DNA of 64,000 nt from Roseiarcus sp963813195. Its GTDB lineage: Bacteria; Pseudomonadota; Alphaproteobacteria; Rhizobiales; Beijerinckiaceae. A program made the position numbers and the translations under genes. Positions 27,969 through 37,877 of this stretch are shown piece after piece; positions within the stretch are counted from its first letter, which is position 1; each line of letters opens with the position of its first letter. Location of the stretch: assembly GCA_963813195.1 (NCBI GenBank), contig CAWEYC010000041.1, positions 62,001 through 126,000 of the forward strand, written 5' to 3'. Below the pieces are notes generated by a model. The model saw nothing but the letters and a program-made list of their open reading frames with translations. It was not told the origin of the DNA and did not search any database.

Positions 27969-30224
27969 CTAGGCGTTGAGGAATTCGCTCCAGCGGCGAG
28001 CCAAGTAGTTGTGGTCTTCCATGATCGTGTTCCAAACGCGCACGCGCGACATGCGCTCGACGTAGGAGCCGCCGTCGCGCACCTCGCCTGCGCGCACGCA
28101 GATCCCCCCATACGGATCGGGCAGGTCTTCGGACGCGGGCTTGCCTTCGTACCAATAGTCCCACTCGGCCGGAGACAGATGCCGCTGTATCTGCTCGCGC
28201 GCGGAGATGTAGTAGCCCTGCCGCGCCAGAATGGCGCCCGGCACCCCGTCGAGCCACCAGTTCAGATAAGCGTAGGCGGCCTCGAGTGTCTCTTCTGACG
28301 CAGCAGCGGAGAGACAAATATCCGAGCGCCACCCGCGCGTGCCTTCCGCGGGTGTCCCGCTCGCCACGTCAAGACCGCTGCGGCGGAGCTTGATTATCGC
28401 GGGCGAGAAGATGCTCTGTACGACGACGCCGCCGCGCTCCATCAGCCTGACGGCGTCCTCATAAGTCTCCCAAAGCGCACGGAAGTGGCCGCTGCGCTTC
28501 TTCTCCTTCAGGATGCCGATGATCGCATCGATCTCCTCAATCGAGAGATTGGCGAGGTCGCCGAATTTCAAGATGCCTGCTCCCTCCACCGCGAGCGCCG
28601 CCTCGATCATGCCGAGTGTTGGATCGCGCAACATGGCGACTTTCCCACGCCAGCGCTCGTCGATCAGCCAGCGCCAGCTATGGAGCTCGCCCGGCGTCAG
28701 CTGCTCGCGTAGAGACTTCAGATATCCGAGAGAGTCAGAGCCATGGATCGTCGGCAGCATCGCGGTTCGCCCCGTCGGATGCGAGGTTAGCCGCCCGTCG
28801 TCTTGCACGTAAAGCTGCCGGAACAGGTCGTCGCAGATCTTTACGCCGTTGTAGGACAACGAAGCGAGCCGCTCGATCTCGCGCCAGCGCGTGATTCTCG
28901 AAACGTCGATCGGCTGAATCGCGGATGCGGTCCACATCAGGTCGACTGTGTGCCACTGATGATAGACATCGAAGCTTTCAGGCTCCGTCACAGCCTGGCG
29001 GACCTCTTCGGAACCGTCCACAAGGTCGAAGGCGATCTCGAAAGGAAGATCTTTGACCGCCTTGCGACGGATGGGCTCGAGCAGGACTTCGCGGCGGCCC
29101 AGCACGCGCAAGGTCGGACGGCCCTTGGCCGTCGTTTTGCGTCGACGCTTGGCGGGAGCCGTCTTCGATGACGCGGACCGCCCCTCAACCAGGGGGGTGA
29201 GATAGGCAGCGACGCCCTGGGCGGTCAGGACGGAGAGGACTTTGAGCCGCGCGCGCGTACGTTCCAGCGCACAATCGAGGTGGAGCGCCAGCGCGTCCGC
29301 CGCCCCCTGGGGATCCTCAGCGAGGAGTCGGTCAAACACGCGTTCATGTTCCATCAAAGCCGCGTCCGCGTCGCGCAAAGCGAAATGCCGGGTGAAAAGG
29401 CGGGTGATCACGTCAGGCATCCGACTCTTACGGATCGTCCCGATCAGCCGCTGGTTGGGAACGGACGCGAGACACCTCTCATGCAGGTCACGTTCGAGTT
29501 CTTCGAAGTCGGCCGAAGCGCCATTGCGCCGAGCCGCCACGACGCGTCCGCGCATGGCTTCCAATTCGGACCGCGGCAGCGAGGACGCGGAGACGCGCAA
29601 GGCCGCCGGCTCCAGCAAGCGCCGCATCTCGAAATGCTCCTTAACATCGCGCGCGGTGAGCGGTCCGGCTGTCCAGTGCGACCAGCGGTCCTTCTCAATC
29701 AGGCCGTCGTGGTTGAGGCGGGCGAGAACGTCGCGCACGACCGTGCGGCTCACCTCGAAATGCGTGCACATCGCCGATTCCGAGATTTTGTACGTGCCGA
29801 ATGGGGTACATGCGAGGACGCTCTCGGCCACCTCGCCGTAGATCTTCTGCCACGTTGCTCGCTGCGCGTAGTCCTGGATTTCGCCTGACACCTCGAGGCC
29901 CAGCGTGAGCAGATTGACCCGGTTCGGCTTCGCCTTGTCCTTGCGGCCGCCGACGAGATAGCCGCGACCTCCGAAGCGGCGAACGAGGCCTTCTTCCGCA
30001 AGGAGTTCGAGCGCGCGCTCAACGGGGCCGCGACTCACGCCGAGCAGCTTTGCGATCGGCCCTTGCAACAACACGACGCCCTGCCGCAGCTTTCCCGCGG
30101 CAATGTTGCGAGCCAGTTCGTCGCGCACGATTTCGTAGTAGGGCTTCGCCAACGGAGCCCCTACGGATCTCTCGGGCGCTGGAGCGGAGCCGACTAAGGG
30201 AGCGTCCAACTTGATGTGATTCAT
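27969..30224 (-). CDS. Fusion regulator: two GntR-type winged helices + FCD + PotD-like binding domain
   Basis: One uninterrupted 751-residue frame. Residues about 24-92 form a first GntR winged helix (KLLGVSRGPVERALELLAEE). About 110-185 form a second one (HFEVSRTVVRDVLARLNHDG), and about 187-335 an FCD-like helical domain (FEMRRLLEPAALRVSASSL). A basic linker (PAKRRRKTTAKGR) leads at residue 369 to a domain like spermidine/putrescine-binding proteins (RPTLRVLGRREVLLEPIRRK, FDVYHQWHTVDLMWTASAIQ, then YAYLNWWLDGVPGAILARQG). There is no signal peptide, so the binding domain should sit in the cytoplasm as a sensor. ATG 30224 lacks a strong ribosome site; ATG 30302 and GTG 30308 are alternatives. 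It converges on hyuB and may control the hyu or importer operons. Confidence 0.85.
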   Translation of the reverse strand: MNHIKLDAPLVGSAPAPERSVGAPLAKPYYEIVRDELARNIAAGKLRQGVVLLQGPIAKLLGVSRGPVERALELLAEEGLVRRFGGRGYLVGGRKDKAKPNRVNLLTLGLEVSGEIQDYAQRATWQKIYGEVAESVLACTPFGTYKISESAMCTHFEVSRTVVRDVLARLNHDGLIEKDRWSHWTAGPLTARDVKEHFEMRRLLEPAALRVSASSLPRSELEAMRGRVVAARRNGASADFEELERDLHERCLASVPNQRLIGTIRKSRMPDVITRLFTRHFALRDADAALMEHERVFDRLLAEDPQGAADALALHLDCALERTRARLKVLSVLTAQGVAAYLTPLVEGRSASSKTAPAKRRRKTTAKGRPTLRVLGRREVLLEPIRRKAVKDLPFEIAFDLVDGSEEVRQAVTEPESFDVYHQWHTVDLMWTASAIQPIDVSRITRWREIERLASLSYNGVKICDDLFRQLYVQDDGRLTSHPTGRTAMLPTIHGSDSLGYLKSLREQLTPGELHSWRWLIDERWRGKVAMLRDPTLGMIEAALAVEGAGILKFGDLANLSIEEIDAIIGILKEKKRSGHFRALWETYEDAVRLMERGGVVVQSIFSPAIIKLRRSGLDVASGTPAEGTRGWRSDICLSAAASEETLEAAYAYLNWWLDGVPGAILARQGYYISAREQIQRHLSPAEWDYWYEGKPASEDLPDPYGGICVRAGEVRDGGSYVERMSRVRVWNTIMEDHNYLARRWSEFLNA

Positions 30225-30502
30225 CGGGCGATCGGCCGGCCGTATCCCACAATGACAGCGTGCACCTTTTTTGCCAAACGGGCACACACCGAGGTTGACC
30301 ATCCTCACATACCGCAGTTGGCGGCCGAAATCATCGCGTGCGCCCTCGCCTTATTGCCTTTGTTCGCGGAGCAGCGCCTGCAAGAGGTTGATGAGCGCAG
30401 TCCGTTTAGCGACGAGACGTTCGCGAGCGCGATGCAAGGCCTAAACATGCGGTTGATCCTGGCCCTTCACTCATTCGGATCTGTGGATCGGCCAGTGCGA
30501 TA

Positions 30503-31237
30503 TCAAAAGGTTGACTGCGATGGCCCACCTTCGGCGCTGAGTAACAAAACAATGACTCGGAACTGCGATCGGCACCTCTGACCCTGCGGGGCTGAACAGG
30601 CGCTATCGACCCTTAGGGGACGTTCGCCGTTTTCCAAATATCTAGGATTTCCGCGACATTGACGGTTCGCGCCAGTCTGACGGAAGATCGAATGTGCGGC
30701 CGAAGCCGCTCTCCCCAGTTCGCGTGATACTTTGGAGCGAGTCGCTTCTTCGAGATCAATGCCAAAATCGCAGAAGAAGCGCAGCCCCTCATCTGTGATG
30801 AGGGCGGCTCCATCCGCGAGCACGATATAGCCTTTGCCGGAAAGAGTGTCCGCGAGGGCGATGGCGAGCCGGCCGGCGATATGATCGTAGTAGGTGCGGG
30901 CGAGCCGTAGCGCCTCATCCTTCGGGCCGATCGGATGATGACGCTTCGGGCCACTCGCAGCGACCGCCATCAGGGCAAGTATCGCGTGGGCGATGTCGGG
31001 CGAAGCAAGCCGATAATAGCGATGCCTTCCCTGTTTCTCGACGGCGATCAGGTGGGCTTCCGCCAGTTTACCCAGATGGCCGCTCGCGGTCTGAGCGGTG
31101 ACGCCGGCGTGACGCGCCAGCTCGCCCGCCGTCAACGCCTGCCCGCCCATCAACGCGGAAAGCATGTTGGCGCGCGCCGCATCGCCGATCAGGCTTGCGA
31201 CCTCTGCGACCGTATTCCCGGAAGCGACGCTCGACAT
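30503..31237 (-). pseudogene. ArsR-type regulator with a degenerate, shifted C-terminus
   Basis: Residues 1-160 are a good ArsR-family winged helix plus the C-terminal extension of the larger ArsR subgroup: SLIGDAARANMLSALMGGQA, VTAQTASGHLGKLAEAHLIA and DEGLRFFCDFGIDLEEATRS. In relatives the next part is a Cys-containing segment with DWSERRPH; here a different frame reads NWGERLRPHIR, and the listed frame runs on into unrelated sequence. So the C-terminal part has small indels. The DNA-binding part may still be made. It is divergent from a drug/metabolite exporter gene that is itself frameshifted, suggesting the pair has decayed together. Confidence 0.7.
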
Positions 31238-31361
31238 GCGCGAAGTCTACCAGCGGAACCCTGTGTCGTCGTCGATCGATAGTTCGGCCTATGCCGAAAC
31301 ATTCAATGCCCGGCCGGGTCTGAGCAAGAGACGAGATGGCGCCCACAAAAGCAGGAATAAG

Positions 31362-32254
31362 ATGACCGGCAAGACGAACATGGCAACGGAACTGGCTTGG
31401 CTTCTGGCGCTCTCGACGCTCTGGGGGGCGTCCTACACCTTCATCAAGATCGGTGTCGAAACCATTCCGCCGGTGACGTTGATCGCCGCCAGGACTCTTA
31501 TTGCCGGCGCCATTCTTGTCGCCGTCATCCGGTTGCACGGGCTGAAGCTGCCGAGGGATCTGCGAACTTGGGCGCGCTTCCTGTTTCAAGCCTGCCTCAA
31601 CAGCGTTGTTCCCTTCACCCGGATCGCTTGGGCCGAACAGACGACCGACGCGGGCCTTGCGACGATCTTGAATTCCACTTCGCCAATTTTCGCCTTCTTG
31701 CTGACGGCACTGATTACCCATCATGAAGCCGTAACGAGCCGCAAGCTGTTCGGCGTTTCGGCGGGGTTGTTCGGAACATGCCTCATCGTCGGTGTCGAAG
31801 CGCTCGGCGGTTTCGGACACGAGACATGGGCGCAACTCGCCATCGTGATGGCCACGATCTGCTATGCGGGGGCCGCGACCTTCGGCAAGAGCTTCAAGGG
31901 CCTCGATCCGATGATGCCGGCGGCCGGCTCGCTGATCTGCGGCGCGTTAATCCTCATCCCCACCAGCTTCATTGTCGATGACCCATGGAAATTGGCGCCA
32001 AGCGTCAATTCCATGCTCTCGCTTATTGCCCTCTCGGTCTTCTCGACGGCGCTGGCGTTCGTGATCTATTTCCGGCTCGTTCAAACGCTCGGCTCGGTCG
32101 GAACGACAGCGCAAGCCTTCTCCGGGCGCCGATCGGCGTCGCGATCGGCGTCCTGTTCCTCGGAGAAACGATTTCATTAACGGCGTGGCTCGGGCTGGCT
32201 TGCGTGGTGGCCGGTGTCATCGCCATGACGTTGCCCGCTCGAAAGCGCGGCTGA
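31362..32254 (+). pseudogene. EamA/DMT-family exporter with one frameshift
   Basis: ATG 31362 (GCAGGAATAAG upstream) opens a ten-TM EamA transporter: LAWLLALSTLWGASYTFIKI, then ETIPPVTLIAARTLIAGAI and FATILNSTSP-type repeats, and a second half with SVFSTALAFVIYFRLVQTLG. At about 32118-32122 one base (probably a C) is missing. Beyond it another frame gives LRAPIGVAIGVLFLGETISL and ends with RKRG at 32254. A full-length product of about 297 residues would need that base restored. EamA proteins export metabolites or drugs across the inner membrane. It is divergent from the ArsR gene, which is also damaged. Confidence 0.85.
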
Positions 32255-33222
32255 GCGGCCATGTGATGGCTCGCACATGTGGTCCGCGCGATCTTCCGCA
32301 TCTGGCCGGCGGGCGCAGAGGACCTGAAGACCGCGATGCACAAGGCCGGCGTCATCGGCTCCCCCAGCATCCGCTTCGCATCCTGATCGGACGAGCAGGC
32401 AGTTTGTAAGACGCCGCGTGGCGCCGGCGCGTTTTTTATCGCGTCTCTGTTCGACGAACCGAGCCCCGGCCTGTCCCGTCAAACAACGTGACGACCGGGC
32501 GTTTCTGATTCGGGAGCCGGTTGGTCTTCGTGGATCTGCGAGTGAAGCTCGCGCGCGGCGCGAAACGACGCCGGTAGCGTCTCAGTTCGAGAGTTTGCGT
32601 TGCTTACGAACGCTCGTTGTGCGGCGCTCCCATGAAACGGCTCGATCGGGAGGCCGAAATGGGCGATCACGACCTTTCGAACTCATGGCTGGCGGCGACG
32701 GCGCGAAGAGGCACTGGCGAACCTTCGCGTTTTAGGCGGTGGCCCGCGCTGGTTCCGAAAGGGACAAGATGTGACCAGATTCGAAATCGCCAAGGAAACG
32801 CGAATAGTCGCGCAGATGGACATTCTCATCGCCGACTACGAGGCCGATAACGCCAATGAGCGTCACTGAGCGATCGACGAGGAGGCGGAAACCGCTGTCA
32901 GCAACGCCAAGTTCAAAACGGCTGAAATCTTTGCCGCGTCTCGACCATACGCGATCGCATTCGCAACGACCGCCTTCAGCCGCAGGCAGAGGAACCGCCG
33001 CGGGTGAAGGAACGCGCTTTTGGAAAGCACCAGTTCTATGCTCATCACTGAGATGGGCGCGAAGCCGACCTTCTGTTTCCGCGCGATGTCCGCCTTCCCC
33101 CCATTGCGAGAGTGCGGCGTGCAGACGACGCTGCGAAGACCCAGAAGTGACCTTGGGATAGCCTCACGCGCCCGCCGAGGGCGAGCGCCGAGGAGGGAGT
33201 GGCTGGCTATGGAGGCTCGATC
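32255..33222. other. About 970 bp of decayed DNA without intact gene
   Basis: Short frames only. One reads MAGGDGEEALANLRVLGGGP then RWFRKGQDV from 32685, faintly like excisionase-type winged-helix proteins of mobile elements, but it is too short to call. The surrounding pseudogenes and the recombinase remnant that follows suggest leftovers of a mobile element. Confidence 0.4.
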
Positions 33223-33856
33223 ATGCCCGTCGGCAGCCAACACACACCCGATCAGCGGCGAACGCCCTGGAACAAGGGCCAACTCGTTGGTCAAAAGCGC
33301 CCGCTGAAGCCCAAGGACGTTTTGAACAATTCGGGTCCGACTTTAGATCGCGGCGCAGCAGCGTGACCTTGCGATGTTCAATCTGGCCATTGATAGCAAA
33401 CTCCGAGGTTGTGACCTCGTTCGCCTTCAGATCGACGACGTGAGCATGGGCGGCCGAGTGCGCGAGCGCACGACGGTCGTCCAAAAGAAGACGGGTCGCC
33501 CCGTCCAATTCGAACTCACCGAACAGACCCGCGAGTCTATTGGGGATTGGATCGGCGTGCTCTCCGCTCGAAACGGACGATACCTTTTTCCGAGCCGCGT
33601 CCGAGAGCAGCCGCATATCTCCACTCGCCAATATGCTCGCATCGTTCAAGGGTGGATTCGTCGCGCGGGAATGGACAGCTCCGCCTATGGCACCCATTCA
33701 ATGCGGCGAACGAAGGCGGCTCAGATTTGCAGGAGGACCGGAAACCTGAGAGCGGTTCAACTCCTCCTCGGGAACACCAAGCTCGAAAGTACCGTCCGCC
33801 ATCTCGGGATCGAGGTGGATGACGCGCTCACCATTTCGGAGCAAGTAGAACTCTGA
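33223..33856 (+). pseudogene. Tyrosine recombinase/integrase remnant
   Basis: ATG 33223, after GGAGGCTCGATC, starts SQHTPDQRRTPWNKGQLVGQ, KRPLKPKDV; this frame is lost at about 33315. The continuing frame has a TAG at 33344-33346 where relatives have Gln, then DLAMFNLAIDSKLRGCDLV, YGTHSMRRTKAAQICRRTGN and LRAVQLLLGNTKLESTVRHL to 33856. The catalytic His-Arg and His/Tyr region is recognisable. With a frameshift and an internal stop it is inactive. The 160-residue part after ATG 33374 could be made as a truncated protein. Confidence 0.8.
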
Positions 33857-34099
33857 CGATTGGTCGCGGCCTCTCCCATCCTGCGGGGCCGCGACGCGCC
33901 AGAGCGGACCTTTGCCGACGTCGCCTCCATCGCCTCAAACCGACCCGATGCGGACTTTGGCCCAGCGTCGCTTGCAAACTGCGGTTGTGATTAGATTAAC
34001 CGTGGAATAAGGGCTCTGACGCAACTTTGGCGACGGTGACAAGGCCAAGAAGCTCGGCATCCCTGTCTGGCGGTTCGGCCGCGCTTGAGCGTAGCCCTC

Positions 34100-34840
34100 T
34101 CACTCGCCGATCATTGCGACCGCCTGAAGACTCGGATCCCGTGATCGAGCAATCGCCGACGTCGCGATCCCGAATAGCGCCGTGGCCGCCAGCATCAGCA
34201 AATAGCCGCCCACGCCGCGATACAGCATCACGCCGCCAACGCCGCCCGTCAGAAACGATAAGACGGTGCAGATATGCAGGCGCAGCCTTCCAAGGCCGTG
34301 GGTGGGTCCGTCCTCTCCTTCGGCGCGGCGCAGGCTATCGAACATCGCCGCAAGCTCGATCCCGATATCCGTCGCCAACCCCGAAACATGTGTCGTCCGT
34401 ACTCGGGCGCCCGAAATGCGCGTTCCGACCGCATTCTGGAATCCCATGGCGAACGCCAACCCCAGCACGACGACGGATGCGCGCCAATCTCTTGGCAACC
34501 AAAGATCCGCGCAACCGGCGCCGGTCAGCACGGTCGCTTCAATCAAGATTGCATAGGCGTAGATGCGCCTTGTTCGTCGGCGGCCTGCATTGATCAAGGA
34601 CGCTGAAGACAACGCTCCGCAGACAAACGCGATCAGGATCGCAAAGTAAAATAGCGCTGTTGCCCACCGGCCCAACGCTAGGTTATCCGACAGGGTCGAG
34701 ACATTCCCCGTCATGTTCGCGGAGAAAAAGCCAACTGCATAGAACGCCGCGGCGTTCAGGGCTCCGGCGACAGCAGCCAACGAGCATGCAAGCCATAGGT
34801 CTATCGTCTCGTTCCGCTCATCGCCTTCTCTAACCAGCAT
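34100..34840 (-). CDS. DUF1275 (YoaK-type) membrane protein
   Basis: A 246-residue integral membrane protein with about six hydrophobic segments. The family start is visible (LACSLAAVAGALNAAAFYAV, then FFSANMTGNVSTLSDNLALG) along with AFAMGFQNAVGTRISGARVR and TTHVSGLATDIG. Members are widespread and of unknown transport function. ATG 34840. It is flanked on both sides by mobile-element remnants and may be cargo of the island or an older resident. Confidence 0.85.
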   Translation of the reverse strand: MLVREGDERNETIDLWLACSLAAVAGALNAAAFYAVGFFSANMTGNVSTLSDNLALGRWATALFYFAILIAFVCGALSSASLINAGRRRTRRIYAYAILIEATVLTGAGCADLWLPRDWRASVVVLGLAFAMGFQNAVGTRISGARVRTTHVSGLATDIGIELAAMFDSLRRAEGEDGPTHGLGRLRLHICTVLSFLTGGVGGVMLYRGVGGYLLMLAATALFGIATSAIARSRDPSLQAVAMIGE

Positions 34841-34997
34841 CCTCTACTACTCCAATCGGGCGCCACAGTACCGCGTCGCGGGCGCCTGCCGCACGGGGAC
34901 GGTCCCCGCCTCAGCAGAGGAGCCGGATCGGTGTCTCAAGCCCTCGCCTTCGCCAATGCCCGGCGCCTCGCCCACACCACTATGGTCTGCGTCGCCG

Positions 34998-35165
34998 CAG
35001 CTGATTCCCCAGGGCGCCAAGCTGATCCGCCAGTACAATAGCTCGGTCGCTTTCGGGCAGAGCAGAGCCGCATCCCGCTGGTCTGGACCCGAATCATCAC
35101 GCCGGATGGTACGTCAATCCTGTTGGAGCGTCAGCCCGGCGACGACACAGAAGCTATGCCGGCCC
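34998..35165 (+). pseudogene. Remnant of TrbI/VirB10 conjugation protein
   Basis: The plus strand reads QLIPQGAKLIRQYNSSVAFG, QSR, and in another frame IPLVWTRIITPDGTSILLE, RQPGDDTEA. This is the conserved C-terminal core of TrbI/VirB10, a type IV secretion channel protein. The frame change coincides with a 5-bp tandem duplication AGAGC at 35059-35068. No other transfer genes were recognised nearby, so only this fragment remains of a conjugative element. Confidence 0.65.
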
Positions 35166-35381
35166 TTCCGGCCGGTCGCAAACGGATAACATCGGAACTC
35201 ACGCGTATGGGGTCTCCCGGAATCGGAGCGAGGCTGACCTACGTTCGTGACGCGAAACGGTTATTCTGCGCATTCAGCTGGAACGTCCGCTCCCCGCCCT
35301 AAGCGGACCTTGCCGTTTACAGCGATCGTCGGTCGCGACTTCTTCCCAAGATTAGCGAACTCTGCTTTTTGGTCGACGCGC

Positions 35382-35512
35382 CTTCTCCCTCGCCCCGCTT
35401 GCGGGGAGAGGGTTGGGGTGAGGGGCTGGGTGGTTAGCCGGAGGCCTGCGGCTCCTCACCAGGCCCTTCATCCTAACCTTCTCCCCGCGCGCGGGGAGAA
35501 GGGAGCGGTTGG
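35382..35512. repeat. REP-like extragenic inverted repeats
   Basis: A stem CTCCCTCGCCCCGC/GCGGGGAGAGGG is followed by TTGGGGTGAGGGG, and about 50 bp later the mirror-image block with CTTCTCCCCGCGCGCGGGGA. The same CCCTCACCCCAACC core and CTCTCCC hairpin occur at 53417-53490. Such elements are scattered between genes in many Hyphomicrobiales. They may act as mRNA-stabilising hairpins or RAYT-mobilised repeats. Confidence 0.65.
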
Positions 35513-35779
35513 CGTTGCGTCAACCGAAACGCAAAACGCTCCCTCTAGCGCGCTTGGCGCTGGCCGGTCCACGTTAGGAATCTCCTGAGCGCATACACTG
35601 CTGGGACTCGCTCACCGTCAGATAATAGCGTCTCCGGTTTCTCAATCTGCGTGACTGCGCCCTCCGGACTTCCAGCCCTAGACCGGCGCGGCCGTATCGC
35701 AGGGCGATGCCATTCGCAGCGTCGCTTCAGGACGTCCAGGCGAACTTGTTCGGCCGCATGCGCGGACTGAATTTTGTGG

Positions 35780-36610
35780 CTACGCGGAGATGTCCGTCGA
35801 GAGCGTCACGTCTCTCCATGCATCGAATTCGGCCTGCAGCAGAGCAAGCTTGTCACCGACGAGTTTGCTTGCATCAGAGCCAAGCAGGAGATGCGCCGGC
35901 GGATCGTCCGAATTGGCAAGCTGGACGACGGCAATTCCAAGCTTGGCCGGATCGCCGATCTGCTTGCCGCTATAGGTTTGGCGACGCGCACGGATCGGGT
36001 TCATCAAGCTGTCGTAGTCAGCGATCGATCGGGGCGCCCGGACCATGGATCGGCCTGCCCAATCGGTTCGAAACCCTCCCGGCTCGATCGCTGTCACGTG
36101 GATTCCGAGATCGTGGACCTCCTTGCCAAGACTTTCTGACAAGCCCTCAAGCGCGAACTTGCTTGCGTGATAGAAGCCCAGCCCGGCCATGGTGATGATG
36201 CCGCCCATCGAGGTGACATTGATGATGAAGCCCGAGCGCCGCCGACGCATGAAGGGGAGAACGGCCTTGATGACAGCCACGGCCCCGAAGACATTGACAT
36301 CGAACTGCCGACGCATGTCATCGAGGCTTGATTCCTCAACCAACCCCTCGTGACCGTAGCCGGCGTTGTTCACCAGCACGTCGATGGGGCCGATCTCGCG
36401 CTCGACGCGCGCGATGACGGGTTCGATCGTGGCGGTCTCCGTTACGTCCATCAGAACGCCATAGGAGCGCCCAGGCTCGAAAGCCGCGAAAGCCGTACGC
36501 TCTGCTTCCTTCCGGAGCGTGCCCACCACCCGATCGCCGACGGCGAGAGCGGCCTCGGCGATGGCTCGACCAAAACCGGTGCTAACCCCCGTGATGAACC
36601 AAGTTTTCAT
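35780..36610 (-). CDS. Short-chain dehydrogenase/reductase
   Basis: A 276-residue classical SDR. The NADP-type glycine motif GVSTGFGRA is near residue 8, NNAG near 87, the catalytic Ser in INVTSMGG and YHASK with the Tyr/Lys pair. The C-terminal extension (SDDPPAHLLLGSDASKLV) is typical of SDRs annotated as oxidoreductases of unknown substrate. ATG 36610. It is divergent from a LysR gene, and the interval holds a T-N11-A-style repeat, so it is probably the regulated target. Confidence 0.9.
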   Translation of the reverse strand: MKTWFITGVSTGFGRAIAEAALAVGDRVVGTLRKEAERTAFAAFEPGRSYGVLMDVTETATIEPVIARVEREIGPIDVLVNNAGYGHEGLVEESSLDDMRRQFDVNVFGAVAVIKAVLPFMRRRRSGFIINVTSMGGIITMAGLGFYHASKFALEGLSESLGKEVHDLGIHVTAIEPGGFRTDWAGRSMVRAPRSIADYDSLMNPIRARRQTYSGKQIGDPAKLGIAVVQLANSDDPPAHLLLGSDASKLVGDKLALLQAEFDAWRDVTLSTDISA

Positions 36611-36682
36611 GGGACCACTCCTTCAACGGTCGTTGCCGCGCGATGGCAGGATGCAGGAGCGATACGCCACTGAACGGGGCGA

Positions 36683-36715
36683 TATAATCTGCTCGATTCT
36701 CAATGAGCTGTTGAG
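36683..36715. promoter_or_regulatory. Divergent SDR/LysR control region
   Basis: TATAAT at 36683-36688, and the inverted repeat CTCAA (36699-36703) with TTGAG (36711-36715) separated by 7 bp, just before the LysR ATG at 36728. The spacing fits a LysR recognition site overlapping its own start region, implying autoregulation and control of the SDR gene. Confidence 0.5.
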
Positions 36716-36727
36716 TACGATTCATCA

Positions 36728-37618
36728 ATGCGCCGCATTGAACCCAGAGATCTCACTTTGTTCCTGGCTATTGCCCAGCACGGAAACTTCCGCCGCGCAG
36801 CCTATGAGCTGGGATGCACCCCCTCTGCGCTCAGCCATGCTCTGCGGGCTCTGGAAGCCCGGCTCGACGTCAGGCTGGTCAACCGGACGACGCGAAGCGT
36901 CGCCATGACCGAAGCGGGGCAGCGGCTCTACAACCGCGTCGCGCCAGCGTTCCAGGAGATCGGCGATGCGATCGATGATTTGAACACCTTCCGCGACGCG
37001 CCGAATGGCAAGCTTCGCATCAATGCGGCGCGTAGCTCGGCGCAGATCGCCGTGCTGCCGATCGTGACCCGCTTTCTTGCCGCCTATCCCAAGATCGCGG
37101 TTGAAGTCGCCATCGACAGCACGCTCATCGATCTCGTGTCGGAGGGGTTTGACGCCGGCGTGCGTCTCGGAGAGATCGTCTCCAAGGACATGATCGCGGT
37201 CCCGCTCGGCGGCCGCCAACGATCCGCCTATGTCGCCTCGCCGGCCTTTTTCCGGCGCCACGCCGTGCCTATGGCTCCTACGGAGCTGAAGGACTTGCCC
37301 TGCATCCGGCTTCGCTTCACCAGCGGTCGCTTCTATGCCTGGGAATTTGAGCGCGGCGGGGAGACCGTCACTGTCGATGTCGACGGCCGGCTGTCTGTCG
37401 GCGACCTGGATCTCGCGATCCAAGCGGCCCTGGAGGGGACGGGCATCGCCTTCGCATTGGAGAGTCAGGTGGCCGAGCACGTTGCCGCAGGTCGGCTCGT
37501 GCGCGTTCTGGAGGACTGGTGCCCTCCCTATGCTGGCTTCTATCTCTATTATCCCGGCCGGCGACAATTGCCCTCGGCGCTGCGCGCATTCGTGGATTTT
37601 GTGAGGTCGGCCAAATAG
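36728..37618 (+). CDS. LysR-family regulator (divergent from SDR)
   Basis: A 296-residue LysR protein: N-terminal winged helix (FLAIAQHGNFRRAAYELGCT, then PSALSHALRALEARLDVRLV) and a substrate-binding effector domain from about residue 90, with FYAWEFERGG and ALEGTGIAFALESQVAEHV typical of the AaeR/DmlR-like group. ATG 36728. It probably controls the divergent SDR gene in response to a small aromatic or organic acid; the effector is unknown. Confidence 0.88.
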   Translation: MRRIEPRDLTLFLAIAQHGNFRRAAYELGCTPSALSHALRALEARLDVRLVNRTTRSVAMTEAGQRLYNRVAPAFQEIGDAIDDLNTFRDAPNGKLRINAARSSAQIAVLPIVTRFLAAYPKIAVEVAIDSTLIDLVSEGFDAGVRLGEIVSKDMIAVPLGGRQRSAYVASPAFFRRHAVPMAPTELKDLPCIRLRFTSGRFYAWEFERGGETVTVDVDGRLSVGDLDLAIQAALEGTGIAFALESQVAEHVAAGRLVRVLEDWCPPYAGFYLYYPGRRQLPSALRAFVDFVRSAK

Positions 37619-37877
37619 ACGAGAAAAAGAGCCGGAACAAGTTCGATTGGCGCTCGCGCATCTTGGCACGAGCGGGGTAGGCTAAGGATGGTGGCCGGAG
37701 CTTACTGGGCTGCTGTCTCAGGCTGCAGCGTGCAAGACGGCCGCCGGAAGAATGTTGAAGATGGACCCGCTCGCCCGCTCGCGTTCCCCGACGTTGGAGC
37801 AATCGACATCGTCGAGCGCGTCGTCATGACGCCGCTAGCGTCGGGCCGGTGAGATCGCGGGCGGACACGACTCGACG

